Positions 1-9,008 of a stretch of 64,000 nt of DNA are shown one piece after another. The translations under genes and the position numbers were made by a program. The stretch comes from JANNWF01 sp038205755 (lineage in GTDB: Bacteria > Pseudomonadota > Gammaproteobacteria > Xanthomonadales > Xanthomonadaceae). Numbering within the stretch: position 1 is the stretch's first letter; every line of letters begins with the position of its first letter. The notes beneath the pieces are model-generated. The model ran no database searches. It was not told the DNA's origin and saw nothing but the letters and a program-made list of their open reading frames with translations. The stretch is from positions 8,393-72,392 of the forward strand of contig JBBRBN010000009.1 of NCBI GenBank assembly GCA_038205755.1, written 5' to 3'.

Positions 1-82
1 TCGAGGCGGCGCGCAGGTGCGCCCAGTCCGCCCTGAAGGCAAGACGGTTTTCGACCTGCCCGCAGTGACACAGAATACCCCG

Positions 83-1423
83 ATGCCCCTGCTCGCCCTC
101 GGAATCAATCATCAGACCGCCCCGGTGGCACTGCGGGAGCAGGTGGCGTTTGCCGCCGAAGCCATTCCTGCGGCGCTTTCGGAGCTGCTGGCGCTGCGCG
201 GCGTGCGCGAGGCCGTGCTGCTGTCGACCTGCAACCGCACCGAGGTCTATTGTTCCATTGAGCCGGGCGCTGAACGGGTTCCGGAGGGCTGGCTGGCTGC
301 GCATCACGCCCTGCCGGACGAGCAGCTGCAGACCTACCTGTATCGCCACAACAACGCTGCTGCAGTGCGCCACCTGTTCCGGGTCGCCACCGGTCTCGAT
401 TCGCTGGTGCTGGGCGAGCCCCAGGTGCTGGGCCAGGTCAAAGAGGCCTACCAGCTGGCGCGCCGTGCCAACGCGCTGAAGACGCCATTGGACCGGCTTT
501 TCCAGAATGGATTTGCAGTGGCAAAGCGGGTTCGCACCGACACCCGCATCGGCGCTAATCCGGTCTCGGTGGCATTCGCGGCGGTCAAACTGGCGCAGCA
601 GGTGTTTGCCGAACTGGACCGCGCCACCGTTCTGCTGATCGGTGCCGGCGATACCATTGAGCTGGCCGGCCGGCACCTGGCCGACCAGCAGGTTCGCCGT
701 CTGCTGGTTGCCAACCGCACGCTCGCTCACGCGCAGGCGCTGGCGACCCGGTTCGGCGGCTACGCGCTCTCGCTGGATGAACTCGGCCGCCACCTCGGCG
801 AGGCCGACATCGTGATCTCCGCCACCGCCAGTCGCGACCCGGTGCTCAGCGTCGCTGCCGTGCGCCAGGCGCTGCGGGCGCGTCGCCAGCGGCCGATGTT
901 CCTGCTTGATCTGGCGGTGCCGCGAGACATCGAATCGGCAGTGGGGGCGCTCGACAATGCCTACCTCTACACCGTTGACGACCTCGACCGGGTGATCGAG
1001 GACAACCGACGCTCGCGGCGCGAGGCTGCCGAACAGGCCGAAGCCATCATCGAGCTGCAGGTCGAACACTTTTTGGCCTGGTGGCAGGCCAGCGACCGGA
1101 TCGACGCGCTGCGCTCACTGCGCCAGCGTGGCGAGGCCGAGCGTGACGCGGTGCTGGCGCGCGCGCAGGCCATGCTGGCGCAGGGTCGCTCGCCGGCGCA
1201 GGCGCTGGCCTACCTGGCGCACACGCTGACCAACAAGCTGCTGCATACGCCCAGTGCCAACCTGAGGGCGGCCGCCCTGCGCGGTGATGCCGAGCTTTTG
1301 AACGCGGCCGAGCGTCTGTTCCGCTCCGACGCCACCGAGGCCAGCGATATCGAAGCCGACCACACCATCCCGGACTACCCGCACGCCGATGAGCCTCAGC
1401 CCCAGCATCCGCCGCAAGCTTGA
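83..1423 (+). CDS. hemA: Glutamyl-tRNA reductase
   Basis: Catalyses the NADPH-dependent reduction of glutamyl-tRNA to glutamate-1-semialdehyde, the first committed step of C5 tetrapyrrole synthesis. The 446-residue product begins MPLLALGINHQTAP and has the catalytic cysteine at residue 50 in LLSTCNRTE, the GLDSLVLGEPQVLGQ segment and a nucleotide-binding LLIGAGDTIELAG motif, followed by a helical dimerisation tail. The frame stays open upstream to base 17, but the ATG at 83 matches the family's N-terminus. Its end overlaps prfA by 35 bp, the usual proteobacterial hemA-prfA arrangement, which suggests co-transcription. Confidence 0.96.
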   Translation: MPLLALGINHQTAPVALREQVAFAAEAIPAALSELLALRGVREAVLLSTCNRTEVYCSIEPGAERVPEGWLAAHHALPDEQLQTYLYRHNNAAAVRHLFRVATGLDSLVLGEPQVLGQVKEAYQLARRANALKTPLDRLFQNGFAVAKRVRTDTRIGANPVSVAFAAVKLAQQVFAELDRATVLLIGAGDTIELAGRHLADQQVRRLLVANRTLAHAQALATRFGGYALSLDELGRHLGEADIVISATASRDPVLSVAAVRQALRARRQRPMFLLDLAVPRDIESAVGALDNAYLYTVDDLDRVIEDNRRSRREAAEQAEAIIELQVEHFLAWWQASDRIDALRSLRQRGEAERDAVLARAQAMLAQGRSPAQALAYLAHTLTNKLLHTPSANLRAAALRGDAELLNAAERLFRSDATEASDIEADHTIPDYPHADEPQPQHPPQA

Positions 1424-2474
1424 ATCCTTGACTGAACGTCACGAGGAGGTCGGGCGGATGCTTGCCGAACCCGACGTCGCCGCCGACAACCAGCGCTTCC
1501 GCGAGCTTTCGCGCGAGTACGCCCAGCTGCAGCCGGTCAGCGCGCAGCTGGCCGAGCTTGATCGCGCACTTGGGGATCTCGCGGCGGCCAAGGCGATGCG
1601 CTCGGACCCAGAACTTGCCGAGCTGGCCGACGCCGAAGTCACCACCCAACAGCAGCGGCTGGAGCAACTCGGCAAGACGCTACGCCTGCTCCTGCTGCCG
1701 GCCGACAGTCGCGACCAGGCCAACCTGTTTCTGGAGATCCGTGCCGGCACCGGCGGCGACGAGGCGGCGATCTTCGCCGGTGACCTGTTCCGCATGTACT
1801 CGCGCTTTGCGGAGCGTCAGCGCTGGAGCGTCGAGATGGTTTCCTCCAGCGAAGGCGAGCACGGCGGGTTCAAGGAAGTCATCGCGCGGGTCGAAGGCGC
1901 TGGCGCATTCGCACGCATGAAGTTTGAATCCGGCACCCACCGGGTGCAGCGGGTGCCGGCGACCGAGTCGCAGGGCCGCATCCACACGTCGGCTGCCACG
2001 GTCGCGATCCTGCCCGAGCTGGACGACATCGAGGAGGTCGTGATCAGTCCGGCCGACCTCAAGGTCGACACCTTTCGCGCGTCGGGCGCCGGTGGCCAGC
2101 ACGTGAACAAAACCGACTCGGCGATCCGCATGACCCACCTGCCGAGCGGCATCATCGTCGAGTGCCAGGACGAGCGCAGCCAGCACAAGAATCGCGCGCG
2201 CGCACTGTCGCTGCTGAAGGCCAAGCTGATGGACGAGCAGCGCAGCAAGCAGGCGCAGACCCAGGCCGAGTCGCGCCGCCTGCAGGTTGGCTCGGGCGAC
2301 CGCAGCCAGCGCATCCGCACCTATAACTTTCCGCAGGGGCGAATCACTGACCACCGGGTGGAAGGACTGACCCTGTACCGGCTGCCGGAAGCCATGGAGG
2401 GTGATCTCGATGAGCTGATCGGCCGGCTGACCGAGGAATACCAGGCCGACCAGCTCAGCGCGCTGGGTGACTAA
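1389..2474 (+). CDS. prfA: Peptide chain release factor 1
   Basis: Class I release factor that recognises UAA and UAG and triggers peptidyl-tRNA hydrolysis on the ribosome. The 361-residue length matches the family. The RF1-type stop-codon recognition tripeptide Pro-Ala-Thr is at residues 190-192, and the universal GGQ motif is at 235-237 within GAGGQHVNKTDSAIR. The start codon lies inside the end of hemA, so translation is probably coupled. The methyltransferase prmC, which often follows prfA, is not here; the next gene lies on the opposite strand. Confidence 0.97.
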   Translation: MSLSPSIRRKLESLTERHEEVGRMLAEPDVAADNQRFRELSREYAQLQPVSAQLAELDRALGDLAAAKAMRSDPELAELADAEVTTQQQRLEQLGKTLRLLLLPADSRDQANLFLEIRAGTGGDEAAIFAGDLFRMYSRFAERQRWSVEMVSSSEGEHGGFKEVIARVEGAGAFARMKFESGTHRVQRVPATESQGRIHTSAATVAILPELDDIEEVVISPADLKVDTFRASGAGGQHVNKTDSAIRMTHLPSGIIVECQDERSQHKNRARALSLLKAKLMDEQRSKQAQTQAESRRLQVGSGDRSQRIRTYNFPQGRITDHRVEGLTLYRLPEAMEGDLDELIGRLTEEYQADQLSALGD

Positions 2475-2479
2475 CCCAC

Positions 2480-3067
2480 TCAGTCCTCGGTCTGGAACGA
2501 GTCGAAGAAGATCGCCGGCCGCAGGGCAACAATGGGCGTCAGCGCCTGATGACCGCGGCAGCCGGCCGGCACGCCGCAGGCCTCGATCAGAAAGGCCCGC
2601 AGGATCACCTCCCCACGGTCGCCAGGCAGCCACGAGAACGTCAGGTCGCCGAGCGACTTGGGCACTGGCGACGTGTGGGTCGCCGCCCATTGGCCACATT
2701 CCGCCGGCAGCGGCACGTGTTGATACAGCCCGCCATCGACAACGAACTGTCCGGCGCCGCTGGAGAAATCGCGCTTGGCCCAGATCAGTACGCCCAGCGC
2801 CATCTGGGTGGACGCCGGATGCACCACTCGCACCTGCACCGGACGCCCGCTCATGTAGATCGGTCGCGTGGTCTCGAGCCGCCAGCCGGCCGGTGGCGGT
2901 GAAGCCAGTGTGGGGCTCATCGGCACCAGCGGCAACGCCGCCACGTCGCAGACTGGTGACCCGAGCGAGAAGGCGCTCGCGTTCAGCGGCACCAGCACCG
3001 CCCAGACCCAGCAGGCCAGGATCAGCCCCGCCTGGATCGCGCCCTTATGGCCGACTACGTCACTCAT
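2480..3067 (-). CDS. Secreted protein with Reeler-like domain
   Basis: A 195-residue protein with a hydrophobic signal segment (about residues 10-30) that ends near NASAFS. The mature part carries a pattern reminiscent of the Reeler domain: an early cysteine after GSPVC, a region of alternating hydrophobic residues, GVLIWAKRDFSSGAGQF, a central cysteine followed by THTSP, then LTFSWLPGDRGEVILRAFLIEACG. Reeler domains are best known from eukaryotic extracellular proteins, with bacterial relatives. The protein ends IFFDSFQTED. The open frame extends upstream to 3217, but the ATG at 3067 directly precedes the signal peptide. Function is unknown; the domain call is from pattern only. Confidence 0.6.
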   Translation of the reverse strand: MSDVVGHKGAIQAGLILACWVWAVLVPLNASAFSLGSPVCDVAALPLVPMSPTLASPPPAGWRLETTRPIYMSGRPVQVRVVHPASTQMALGVLIWAKRDFSSGAGQFVVDGGLYQHVPLPAECGQWAATHTSPVPKSLGDLTFSWLPGDRGEVILRAFLIEACGVPAGCRGHQALTPIVALRPAIFFDSFQTED

Positions 3068-3306
3068 GCCGCGAAACCTTACCCGATTCCGATGCCAATG
3101 CTTCAGGCTTGCGGTTGACCACCTGCGCCCGCTGAGCCGTTCGGCGCGAATCCCACTTGACCTCGCTGACCTGCCTCGAACGCTGCTCCAAACGCGCATC
3201 GCATCACGTTTTTGCAATCATTGACGCAGCTAGGCTAGTCGCACGAGGCGGGGCCGGGCCGCGTGACCCGCGGCGAGCATCCGAAAACCCAGGGAGCACC
3301 CTAGAA

Positions 3307-5142
3307 ATGTCGAGGGCGAACATCAGGAAGCTGTCGAGCTGCGCCCGCTTGCTCTTGCTCCTGCTGCTGCTGAGCGGACCTGCAAGCAGCGCCACCCACA
3401 TCTTCAGCGCCTCGTTCAGCGAGCCGACCGAAGGCCCGTACAGCCAGGCCGAGGCCTCGCGCTTTCTGACCCAGGCCACGTTTGGCCCCACGCTGGCCGA
3501 GATCGAGCGGCTGGCCAGCATCGGCTACCACGCTTGGCTGACCGAACAACTGAGCCGTCCGGCCTCCCGGCAGGTACCGTTTCTGGATCAGCGGGTGATG
3601 AGTTATGTCAACGCCAGCCAGCCGGTGCAGGTGTGGCAGGACGCGCGCCAGGATATCTGGTTCCGCAATGTGTTGAACGGCGAAGACCAGCTGCGCCAGC
3701 GGGTCGCATTTGCGCTGTCGCAGATCTTCGTGATCTCCGACCAGAGCGGCGCACTGGAGGGCAATCCGACCGCCCTGGCTCACTTCTATGATCTGCTCGC
3801 CACTGGCGCCTTCGGCAACTTCCGCCAGCTGCTTGAAGAGGTGACGCTGAATCCAGCGATGGGCAGCTACCTGTCGATGATCCGCAACCGCAAGCCGGAC
3901 GCGGCGCTCAACATCCGACCGGACGAGAACTACGCGCGCGAGGTCATGCAGCTGTTCTCGATCGGACTGGTTCGACTGAACAGCCAGGGCCAGCCGCTCG
4001 ACGGTGACCCGGGCACGCCTGGGGTGCAATCGATGCCCACCTACGGTCAGGAGACCATCCGCGGTTTCGCCCACGTGTTCACCGGCTGGAACTACTCGAC
4101 CTGCACGCCGCCAGCGCCGGCCGACAACGACCAGGGCTTCACCTGGTGGCAGTGGCAATACTGCCCGACCGGGCCTGAAGACCAGGACTGGCGGCTGCAT
4201 TCCGGCTGGCGCACGCGGATGCTGCCGTGGGGCGAAGGCACGTCGCTGGGCGTGCCCTATCACGCCAGCGCAAGCAGCAAACAGCTGCTCAACTATCCCG
4301 GAGTCGCCCTGCCCGCCGGCGTGCTGCCGGCCGGCGGTAACGCGCGCAGCAACATGCAGGCGGCGCTCGACAACGTATTCAACCATCCCAATGTCGGTCC
4401 GTTCATTGGTCGGCTGCTGATCCAGCGCCTGGTTACCAGCAATCCCTCGGCCGCCTACATTGGTCGCGTCACCGCCGCGTTCAACAACAACGGCCAGGGC
4501 GTCCGCGGCGATCTTGGCGCCGTGGTACGCAGCATCCTGCTCGATGTCGAGGCGCGCAACCTGGGGCTGGCTCCGGCCCACGCCGGCAAACTGCGCGAGC
4601 CGCTGCTGCGTATCACCCAGCTGTGGCGAGCGCTGGACGCGCGCTCGAATGCCGGAAACGTCAATGAGGGCTGGCCCGACTACTACGGCGCGCAAGCGGT
4701 GCAGCGGTCGCCCACGGTGTTCAACTTCTATCTGCCCAACTACGGACTGCCGGGCGAGATCGCGACGCTTGGTCTGGTTTCGCCGGAGTTCCAGATCACC
4801 ACCGACACCTACATCACCCGGCTCACCAATGAGCTTGGCGGCAAGGTGTTCTGGATGTGGCGAGGCAATCCTGGGCTCGGCCAGTGGGACCCGGTGCAGA
4901 TCGACATTGCGCCCTACGTGGCCAGCGCGCACCAGATCGACCGGATGATCGACCGCTTCGACCTGCTGTTCATGGGCAGGCAGATGTCGCTGCCGATGTA
5001 CCTGCTGCTGCGGACCCACTTGAACGACATCAGCATTGCCAATGTGTCGTGGGATCCGGGTGGCGCGAACGGTCGCCGCGAGCGCGTGCAGGACGCGCTA
5101 TGGCTGATCCTGACCTCCCCTGAATACGTCGTGGAACGCTAA
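3307..5142 (+). CDS. DUF1800 family exported protein
   Basis: A 611-residue protein with a leucine-rich signal peptide ending near SGPASSA. The body carries hallmarks of the DUF1800 family: EASRFLTQATFGPT near the N-terminus, LRQRVAFALSQIFV, NYAREVMQLFSIG, and a C-terminal LWLILTSPEYVV. The start at 3307 is preceded by an AGGGAG ribosome-binding site at 3291-3296, whereas the longer frame from 3157 lacks one. Its stop overlaps the start of the DUF1501 gene by one base. DUF1800/DUF1501 pairs are widespread in proteobacteria and are probably exported together, but their biochemical role is not established. Confidence 0.88.
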   Translation: MSRANIRKLSSCARLLLLLLLLSGPASSATHIFSASFSEPTEGPYSQAEASRFLTQATFGPTLAEIERLASIGYHAWLTEQLSRPASRQVPFLDQRVMSYVNASQPVQVWQDARQDIWFRNVLNGEDQLRQRVAFALSQIFVISDQSGALEGNPTALAHFYDLLATGAFGNFRQLLEEVTLNPAMGSYLSMIRNRKPDAALNIRPDENYAREVMQLFSIGLVRLNSQGQPLDGDPGTPGVQSMPTYGQETIRGFAHVFTGWNYSTCTPPAPADNDQGFTWWQWQYCPTGPEDQDWRLHSGWRTRMLPWGEGTSLGVPYHASASSKQLLNYPGVALPAGVLPAGGNARSNMQAALDNVFNHPNVGPFIGRLLIQRLVTSNPSAAYIGRVTAAFNNNGQGVRGDLGAVVRSILLDVEARNLGLAPAHAGKLREPLLRITQLWRALDARSNAGNVNEGWPDYYGAQAVQRSPTVFNFYLPNYGLPGEIATLGLVSPEFQITTDTYITRLTNELGGKVFWMWRGNPGLGQWDPVQIDIAPYVASAHQIDRMIDRFDLLFMGRQMSLPMYLLLRTHLNDISIANVSWDPGGANGRRERVQDALWLILTSPEYVVER

Positions 5143-6641
5143 TGACATCGCTACGTCGCCGGGAATTCATCCGCCGCAGCCTGTGTGCCACCGCCGGCAG
5201 TGCGGCGTTTGCCGCCATGCTCGGCAAGCTGGAGCTGGCCCAGGCGCAGTCTGCCGTGCGCGGCAGTCTGCTCGGCGGCGCGCCCGATTACCGGGCCTTG
5301 GTGTGCATCTATCTTTACGGCGGCAACGACTGCTTCAACACCATTATTCCGCGCGACGCCGGCTACGCCACCTATTCCGCAACCCGCGGCGGTATTGCGC
5401 TGCCGCAGGCGTCGCTGCTGCCGCTGAACACCGCTGAGACGCCGCTGGGTGGCGGCCAGTTCGGCCTGCATCCGGCCATGCCCGGCCTGCAGAGCCTGTT
5501 CAACAGCGGCCGCGCCGCCGTCATCGCCAACGCCGGGCCGCTGGTGCGGCCGGTCAACAAGGCGCTTTACGAGACGCCCGGCACCGCGCTGCCGGCCCAG
5601 CTGTTCTCTCATTCTGACCAGAGCGTTCAGTGGCAGACGCCGCGTGCCGACACCACGGCGCGAACTGGCTGGGGCGGGCGGCTGGCTGACATCTTCGCCG
5701 GCGACAACGGCAACCCGACCCTGTCGATGAACGTCTCACTGGACGGCGACAACGTGTTCCAGGCCGGCATCGACGTTTCGCCTTACTTCATGTCGGCACA
5801 GGGCGTCGAGCGCATCGACCTGGTCAATACTGGCCTGCCCAACTGCGGCAACGGTGACAGCGGCTGGAATCGGCGACGCTGCCTGACCTTCAACGCCCTG
5901 CTTAACCGCCAGTACGCCCATCCGTTCCAGCGCGCCTACGCCAGCAAGGTACAGGCGACCATGGCCGTGTCGGCCGAGCTGCAGGCAGCGCTGGCGACCC
6001 AGCCCGACACCGATGCGGTCTATCGACCGTTCTGGGATGCCCACGGACTTGCGTGGAATCCGGCCAACCTGGCCGAGTTGCCGAGGCTGGCAGCGCAGCT
6101 GCTGATGATCGCCCGCGTCATGCGGGTGCGCGGGCTGCTGCAGATGAACCGGCAGCTGTTCTTTGCCGGCATCGGCGGCTTCGATACCCATGATACTCAG
6201 CTGCCGGATCACGTCCCGCTGCTGGCCGACCTGTCGCAATCACTGAAGGCGTTCTATGACGTGCTGGACACCCCAGCCTTCAATCTTGGCAGCCAGGTCA
6301 CCACGTTCACCGCCTCGGAGTTCGGCCGCACCCTGAGCAGCAACGGCGACGGCACCGATCACGGCTGGGGCGGTCACCACTTCGTGGTCGGTAACTCGGT
6401 GCGCGGCGCCCGCATTTACGGCCGCATGCCCAACCTGGCGGCCGGCAGTGGTAATCCTGACAACGCCGGCTGGGGCCAGATCATCCCTACCCTGTCGGTC
6501 GATCAGTACGCCGCCACCCTGTCCAGCTGGTACGGCCTACATGCCGACGATCGCGACGCCATCTTCCCCAACCTGGTCCACATGAATGGCCCGCTGCTGT
6601 CGATCGCCGGACCCAACCTTGGCTTCATGAACCCGATTTGA
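5142..6641 (+). CDS. DUF1501 family protein, Tat-exported
   Basis: A 499-residue partner of the preceding DUF1800 gene. The N-terminus has a twin-arginine signal (RRREFIRRSL followed by a hydrophobic stretch and ending LELAQA), so folded export is likely. DUF1501 hallmarks are YRALVCIYLYGGNDCFN, a GLHPAMPGLQSL segment, FAGIGGFDTHD, and FTASEFGRTLSSNGDGTDHGWGGHHFVVG, which resemble the alkaline-phosphatase/sulfatase superfamily core. TAATG joins the two genes, indicating translational coupling. The 3' end overlaps the convergent carbonic anhydrase gene by 17 bp. The substrate is unknown. Confidence 0.9.
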   Translation: MTSLRRREFIRRSLCATAGSAAFAAMLGKLELAQAQSAVRGSLLGGAPDYRALVCIYLYGGNDCFNTIIPRDAGYATYSATRGGIALPQASLLPLNTAETPLGGGQFGLHPAMPGLQSLFNSGRAAVIANAGPLVRPVNKALYETPGTALPAQLFSHSDQSVQWQTPRADTTARTGWGGRLADIFAGDNGNPTLSMNVSLDGDNVFQAGIDVSPYFMSAQGVERIDLVNTGLPNCGNGDSGWNRRRCLTFNALLNRQYAHPFQRAYASKVQATMAVSAELQAALATQPDTDAVYRPFWDAHGLAWNPANLAELPRLAAQLLMIARVMRVRGLLQMNRQLFFAGIGGFDTHDTQLPDHVPLLADLSQSLKAFYDVLDTPAFNLGSQVTTFTASEFGRTLSSNGDGTDHGWGGHHFVVGNSVRGARIYGRMPNLAAGSGNPDNAGWGQIIPTLSVDQYAATLSSWYGLHADDRDAIFPNLVHMNGPLLSIAGPNLGFMNPI

Positions 6642-7272
6642 GGCCGGCCGCCGCTGGCACGCCATCGAAGAAGTCCACCACCCCGGTCTCCCGCGAGTAC
6701 TCGGCACCGACCACCAGCAGGTCACCGCGGGCGATCAGGCTTTCCAGGAACTCCGACCCGCGGCGCAGCTGGTTGGCCGCCGCCCGCACGTTGGCGCGCA
6801 CCGCATGGGCCAGCAGACGCTCGGGATCCGCCCGCAGTTCGGTTGCCAGCAGCGGTTCGACCGCCGGACGGATGCGCTCGACGATCGATCCCACGTGCCG
6901 CCACGGATGGGCGCTCGAATGCTGGATGCCCTCGAGCGTCGCGATCACCGCGCCGCAGCGCGAGTGGCCCAGCACTACCACCCGCCGGCTCGCATAGCGC
7001 TCGGCGGCAAACTCGATGCTGCCGATCTGCGACGGCGCCACGATGTTTCCGGCGATACGGATGACGAACAGGTCACCCAGACCCTGATCAAACACGATTT
7101 CGGCCGGCACCCGGGAATCCGAGCAGCCCAGGATGATGGCGAAGGGCTCCTGGCCCGCCGCCAGCTCGCGACGCCGGGCGCGATCGGTGGTGGTCGGGTC
7201 ACTGAGCAGATCATCGATGAACCGCACGTTGCCCTCGCGCAGTCGGTTCAGCGCATCGGTGGCGGTAAGCAT
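6625..7272 (-). CDS. Beta-class carbonic anhydrase
   Basis: Interconverts CO2 and bicarbonate. The 215-residue product has the beta-class zinc site: Cys50 with the Asp52/Arg54 dyad in CSDSR, and His103 and Cys106 in GHSRCGAV. LFVIRIAGNIV and GSIEFAA are also typical. The reading frame starts MLTATDALNRLREGNVRF, the usual N-terminal helix of this family. It converges on the DUF1501 gene and overlaps its last codons. All expected catalytic residues are present. Confidence 0.94.
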   Translation of the reverse strand: MLTATDALNRLREGNVRFIDDLLSDPTTTDRARRRELAAGQEPFAIILGCSDSRVPAEIVFDQGLGDLFVIRIAGNIVAPSQIGSIEFAAERYASRRVVVLGHSRCGAVIATLEGIQHSSAHPWRHVGSIVERIRPAVEPLLATELRADPERLLAHAVRANVRAAANQLRRGSEFLESLIARGDLLVVGAEYSRETGVVDFFDGVPAAAGLKSGS

Positions 7273-7466
7273 TGCGCTGATCCCCCAGCGAGGACGGTCA
7301 TGGATCGCGGCGCGTATGGTCGCGGATGCGAGGCGTTCATGTCTTGATCAGGCGTGGGCCAACGGCTCAGCAACCCATTTCAGGAGGGATGGTCAGCTGT
7401 ACCGGTCAGGCTCGGGAGGCGATGCTGTCTCCACCCACCGGATGCACCACCCATCCTGCGCTCGCC

Positions 7467-7958
7467 TCAGCCGGCCCGACTGAAATTCCACGACTGCACA
7501 CGGCCGCTGGAATAGGGCATGACGCCATGGAATGCCCGAGGGTCGGCGTCAAAGACCAGCGGCAGGAAATGCTGATCTCCCTCCCACATCGGCAGCTGCG
7601 GCAGGCGGTCGCGCGGCACCCACTGCAGCTCGCCTTCGTGATTGCCGGCGCGCGAGGTGCCGCTGAACGCTTCGATCAGAAAGATGAAGCCGAACCAGTC
7701 CTCACCATTTTTTCCGAATCCGGGCCAGTTGATCGTGCCGCGCAGGCGCATGCGTTCGCACACGATGCCCGCTTCCTCTTCAATCTCGCGGCGCATCCCG
7801 TGGACCACGTCCTCGCCGGGCTCGAGCTTTCCGCCCAGCCCGTTGTACTTGCCGAAGTGCTCGTCCTGTGGTCGCGCATTGCGATGGATCAGCAGAACCT
7901 GCTGTTGATCGGGTGACAGCACGTAGCCAAGGGTGGCGAGGATCGGGGTGTAGCGCAT
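7467..7958 (-). CDS. Nudix (MutT-like) hydrolase
   Basis: A 163-residue Nudix hydrolase, most similar in layout to 8-oxo-dGTP diphosphatases that cleanse the nucleotide pool. The Nudix box is intact: Gly43, Glu49, Arg57, Glu58, Glu61, Glu62 and Gly64 within GGKLEPGEDVVHGMRREIEE. The N-terminus LGYVLSPDQQQVLLIHR is the usual first strand. The substrate cannot be assigned from sequence. It stands alone between a short spacer upstream of the carbonic anhydrase gene and the decayed M28 peptidase. Confidence 0.88.
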   Translation of the reverse strand: MRYTPILATLGYVLSPDQQQVLLIHRNARPQDEHFGKYNGLGGKLEPGEDVVHGMRREIEEEAGIVCERMRLRGTINWPGFGKNGEDWFGFIFLIEAFSGTSRAGNHEGELQWVPRDRLPQLPMWEGDQHFLPLVFDADPRAFHGVMPYSSGRVQSWNFSRAG

Positions 7959-8122
7959 GACGTCGGCTATCCGGCATTGTCAGCGGCGAAGTCTAGCCCG
8001 CAGCGTCGGCGCCGGAGCCATCCATGCTGCGGTGCGCCGGAGCGACGGATCTGATATCGGACGGATGCAGAAGCGGTGTTCCACGCTGATTGCGCGCCTC
8101 AGCTTGATCGGCTATCGCATGG

Positions 8123-8350
8123 CGACCGGCCGACGAACGGATCGTGTTCATCGCCCATCTCGATTACCTTGGATTAGGCGCCGAGGTCAACCGCGACGCG
8201 ATCTACAGCGGCGCGCTGGACAACGCGCTCGGGGTGGGCCTGCTGCTGGAGACCGCGCGACTCGCTCAAGCGGGACCCGCCACCGCCCGTGGACGGCTGT
8301 ATTTCCGCTCACGACCGAGGAAAAGGGCTTGCTGGGCGCCGAGCACTGCA
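8123..8350 (+). pseudogene. M28-family aminopeptidase remnant
   Basis: A short stretch that retains the metal-binding core of an M28 zinc peptidase but no complete gene. From about 8138 one frame reads ERIVFIAHLDYLGLG followed by YSGALDNALGVGLLLE, which are the His/Asp metal-ligand segments. Around 8285-8310 the similarity moves to another frame, which reads LTTEEKGLLGAEH, the catalytic Glu-Glu segment. A frameshift therefore separates the two halves, and there is no N-terminal domain or C-terminal third. Just after it, at about 8397, lies a GTAGGAGC-type sequence typical of xanthomonad intergenic repeats. Sequences between 7959 and 8463 outside this remnant show no convincing gene. Confidence 0.7.
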
Positions 8351-8463
8351 CGTCATCACCCATGTCCACACACAACTCCCGCCGAAGCAAAGCTGCTGTA
8401 GGAGCACGGGCTGGCGCGATGCTTCTGGCGTCATCACGAGCGACAGCGCGCCGAGCGGCGCGC

Positions 8464-8988
8464 CTACGCCCGCCGCTGCGCAGCCAGCTGATCGCCCATC
8501 ACTCGTCGATAGTCGATGAAGCTGAAGGCCAGCGCGTGGCGCGCGTCGGCGGGGTGATCGATGCGCGATTCGATCTGCCAGTCGGTCGCGCTGAAGGCGG
8601 GAAAAAAGGCGTCGGCGCCGACCACCTCGGTATCGACATGCGTGAGGTGCAGCGCGGTGGCGTGCGGCAGGCACAGCGCGTAGATCTGGCCGCCGCCGAT
8701 CACGCACAGGCGCGGGCCGTCGGCGACTTCCACGAGTGCGGCAGCCAGCGAACCGACCGCCTGCATGTCGGCGAACGGGGCCGATTCGCTGCGCGTGAGC
8801 ACCAGGTTGCGCCGACCGGGCAATGCACGGCCCAGCGACTGCGCGGTCTTGCGACCCATCAGCAGCGGATGGCCAAGCGTGAGCGCCTTGAAGCGCTTCA
8901 GATCGTCCGGAAGGCGCCAGGGCAGCGCGTTGTCGCGGCCGATGGCACGCTGCCGGTCGAGCGCCGCGATCAGAACAATCTCAGGCAT
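8464..8988 (-). CDS. folA: Dihydrofolate reductase
   Basis: Reduces dihydrofolate to tetrahydrofolate with NADPH and recycles the dihydrofolate made by thymidylate synthase. The 174-residue protein has IAALDRQRAIGRDNALPWRLPDDLKRFK (folate site with the acidic catalytic residue in LPDDLK), LLMGRKTAQSLG, RRNLVLTRS and the cofactor motif VIGGGQIYALCL. It follows thyA by about 20 bp on the same strand, consistent with the lgt-thyA-folA cluster of many proteobacteria. Confidence 0.95.
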   Translation of the reverse strand: MPEIVLIAALDRQRAIGRDNALPWRLPDDLKRFKALTLGHPLLMGRKTAQSLGRALPGRRNLVLTRSESAPFADMQAVGSLAAALVEVADGPRLCVIGGGQIYALCLPHATALHLTHVDTEVVGADAFFPAFSATDWQIESRIDHPADARHALAFSFIDYRRVMGDQLAAQRRA

Positions 8989-9008
8989 GTGCAGAACGCC
9001 AGCCCAGG

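Noticed and set aside
3301..5019. 572-codon open frame antisense to the DUF1800 gene
   Set aside because: Mirror frame of a GC-rich gene; no domain, no ribosome-binding site, and the sense frame carries clear DUF1800 motifs.
7273..7466. Possible riboswitch or sRNA between carbonic anhydrase and the Nudix gene
   Set aside because: No aptamer consensus or convincing hairpin-plus-T-run could be seen.
7326..7916. 196-codon plus-strand frame across the Nudix gene
   Set aside because: The minus strand carries an intact Nudix box and the plus frame shows no domain.
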